This document shows positions 14,862-15,141 of a stretch of DNA of 15,141 nucleotides, one piece after another. Below the pieces are notes generated by a model. That model was not told the origin of the DNA, ran no database searches, and saw only the letters and a program-made list of their open reading frames with translations. Position numbers and translations under genes: made by a program. This DNA is from an uncultured Eubacterium sp. (lineage in GTDB: Bacteria; Bacillota; Clostridia; Lachnospirales; Lachnospiraceae), in the NCBI GenBank assembly GCA_910579075.1, contig CAJTSV010000093.1:1-15141 (forward strand), written 5' to 3'. Numbering within the stretch: position 1 is the stretch's first letter; each line of letters begins with the position of its first letter.

Positions 14862-15141
14862 ATACGAAAGAAGCCAGATCAAAATCCTCATTATTGGGAA
14901 GAAATGCCAGCTTGCATTTCTTTTCCAGGTTGACTAATCCGCTTCTGCCGTATACAATACGTTTTAGCAGTTTGAATTTGTTGTTGTTTCCTTCAACAAA
15001 TCCAGAACTTACATCAAAGGATATCGCATTCTTGACAGGGGCGATGTCCTTTTTTATTCCATTACAGAATGATTTTATTTCACTGTCCTCATACTTCTCC
15101 AGAAATCCGTCCAAACGGTCCGGCTCTTTCCCCATCAAAAT
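14860..15141 (-). CDS. ISL3-family transposase, C-terminal part
   Basis: The - strand frame is open to the window edge and ends in TAA at 14860-14862, so only about 93 C-terminal residues are present; the N-terminal zinc-binding and helix-turn-helix parts lie outside. The segment GFVEGNNNKFKLLKRIVYGR is the signature of the last part of the ISL3 (DDE_Tnp_ISL3) catalytic domain; its Glu is probably the third acidic residue of the DDE triad. It would cut and join the ends of its own element. There is no frameshift in the visible part, so the element may be active. A hairpin terminator follows its stop. Confidence 0.88.
   Translation of the reverse strand: MLMGKEPDRLDGFLEKYEDSEIKSFCNGIKKDIAPVKNAISFDVSSGFVEGNNNKFKLLKRIVYGRSGLVNLEKKCKLAFLPNNEDFDLASFV

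Larger units (their letters stand above)
14798..15141 (-). mobile_element. ISL3-family insertion sequence, one end only
   Basis: The element runs off the window. Its inner end is placed at about 14798, where GGTTCTTTCTGAACTTTGGG starts, an ISL3-like terminal repeat judged from memory, and where the host gene loses homology. ISL3 elements usually make 8-bp target duplications; if so, the copy on this side would be about 14790-14797 (TGTAAACC). The other end is needed to confirm the boundary. Confidence 0.7.

Overview
The window looks like chromosome from a gut-type Lachnospiraceae-like clostridium (Firmicutes). The grounds are a secreted M60 (mucinase-type) metallopeptidase, strong AGGAGG-like ribosome binding sites, TTGACA/TATAAT-type promoters, a glutamyl-tRNA (C5) route to tetrapyrroles, and a MocR regulator, a DUF2225 protein and an ISL3-family element. 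Genus and species cannot be fixed from sequence alone. All intact genes are on the + strand; only the IS transposase at the right edge is on the - strand.

Layout. (1) 1-4052: two secreted proteins, the 3' part of a large M60-like zinc peptidase and then a signal-peptide protein with a Pro-rich linker and two fibronectin-III-like domains. (2) 4053-4385: a 333-bp non-coding stretch with a long imperfect hairpin, a good promoter and a small hairpin just before the next ribosome binding site. (3) 4386-8410: a tetrapyrrole/cobalamin operon in the order cobD-like decarboxylase, hemA, precorrin-2 dehydrogenase (siroheme synthase type), hemC. Two of its gaps carry unusual repeats. (4) 8437-10370: a visibly AT-richer two-gene cassette under its own promoter, an AAA/ABC-type ATPase and an RloB-type TOPRIM protein overlapping by ATGA. 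This is a probable AbiL-type phage-defence pair. (5) 10393-14410: glnS, a DUF2225 zinc-ribbon protein and a MocR/GntR-type regulator. (6) 14443-15141: a PF09820-type AAA-ATPase-like gene cut off by the end of an ISL3-family insertion sequence, whose transposase C-terminus runs off the window.

How the genes fit together. HemA makes the glutamate-semialdehyde precursor, HemC makes the linear tetrapyrrole, and the dehydrogenase turns precorrin-2 into sirohydrochlorin for siroheme or B12. CobD makes the aminopropanol phosphate arm of B12. Steps hemL, hemB, hemD and cobA are not here; the operon stops at hemC, where the defence cassette begins. This suggests, but does not prove, that the cassette was inserted into or beside a longer operon.

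The points most worth a second look are: the MocR regulator with both the PLP-lysine and the PLP-contacting tyrosine replaced (Asn317, His286); the AbiL-like cassette; the purine-rich 28-bp tandem repeat between hemA and the dehydrogenase gene; the 95-nt hairpin at 4062-4156; and the glnS promoter lying inside a terminator-like inverted repeat.
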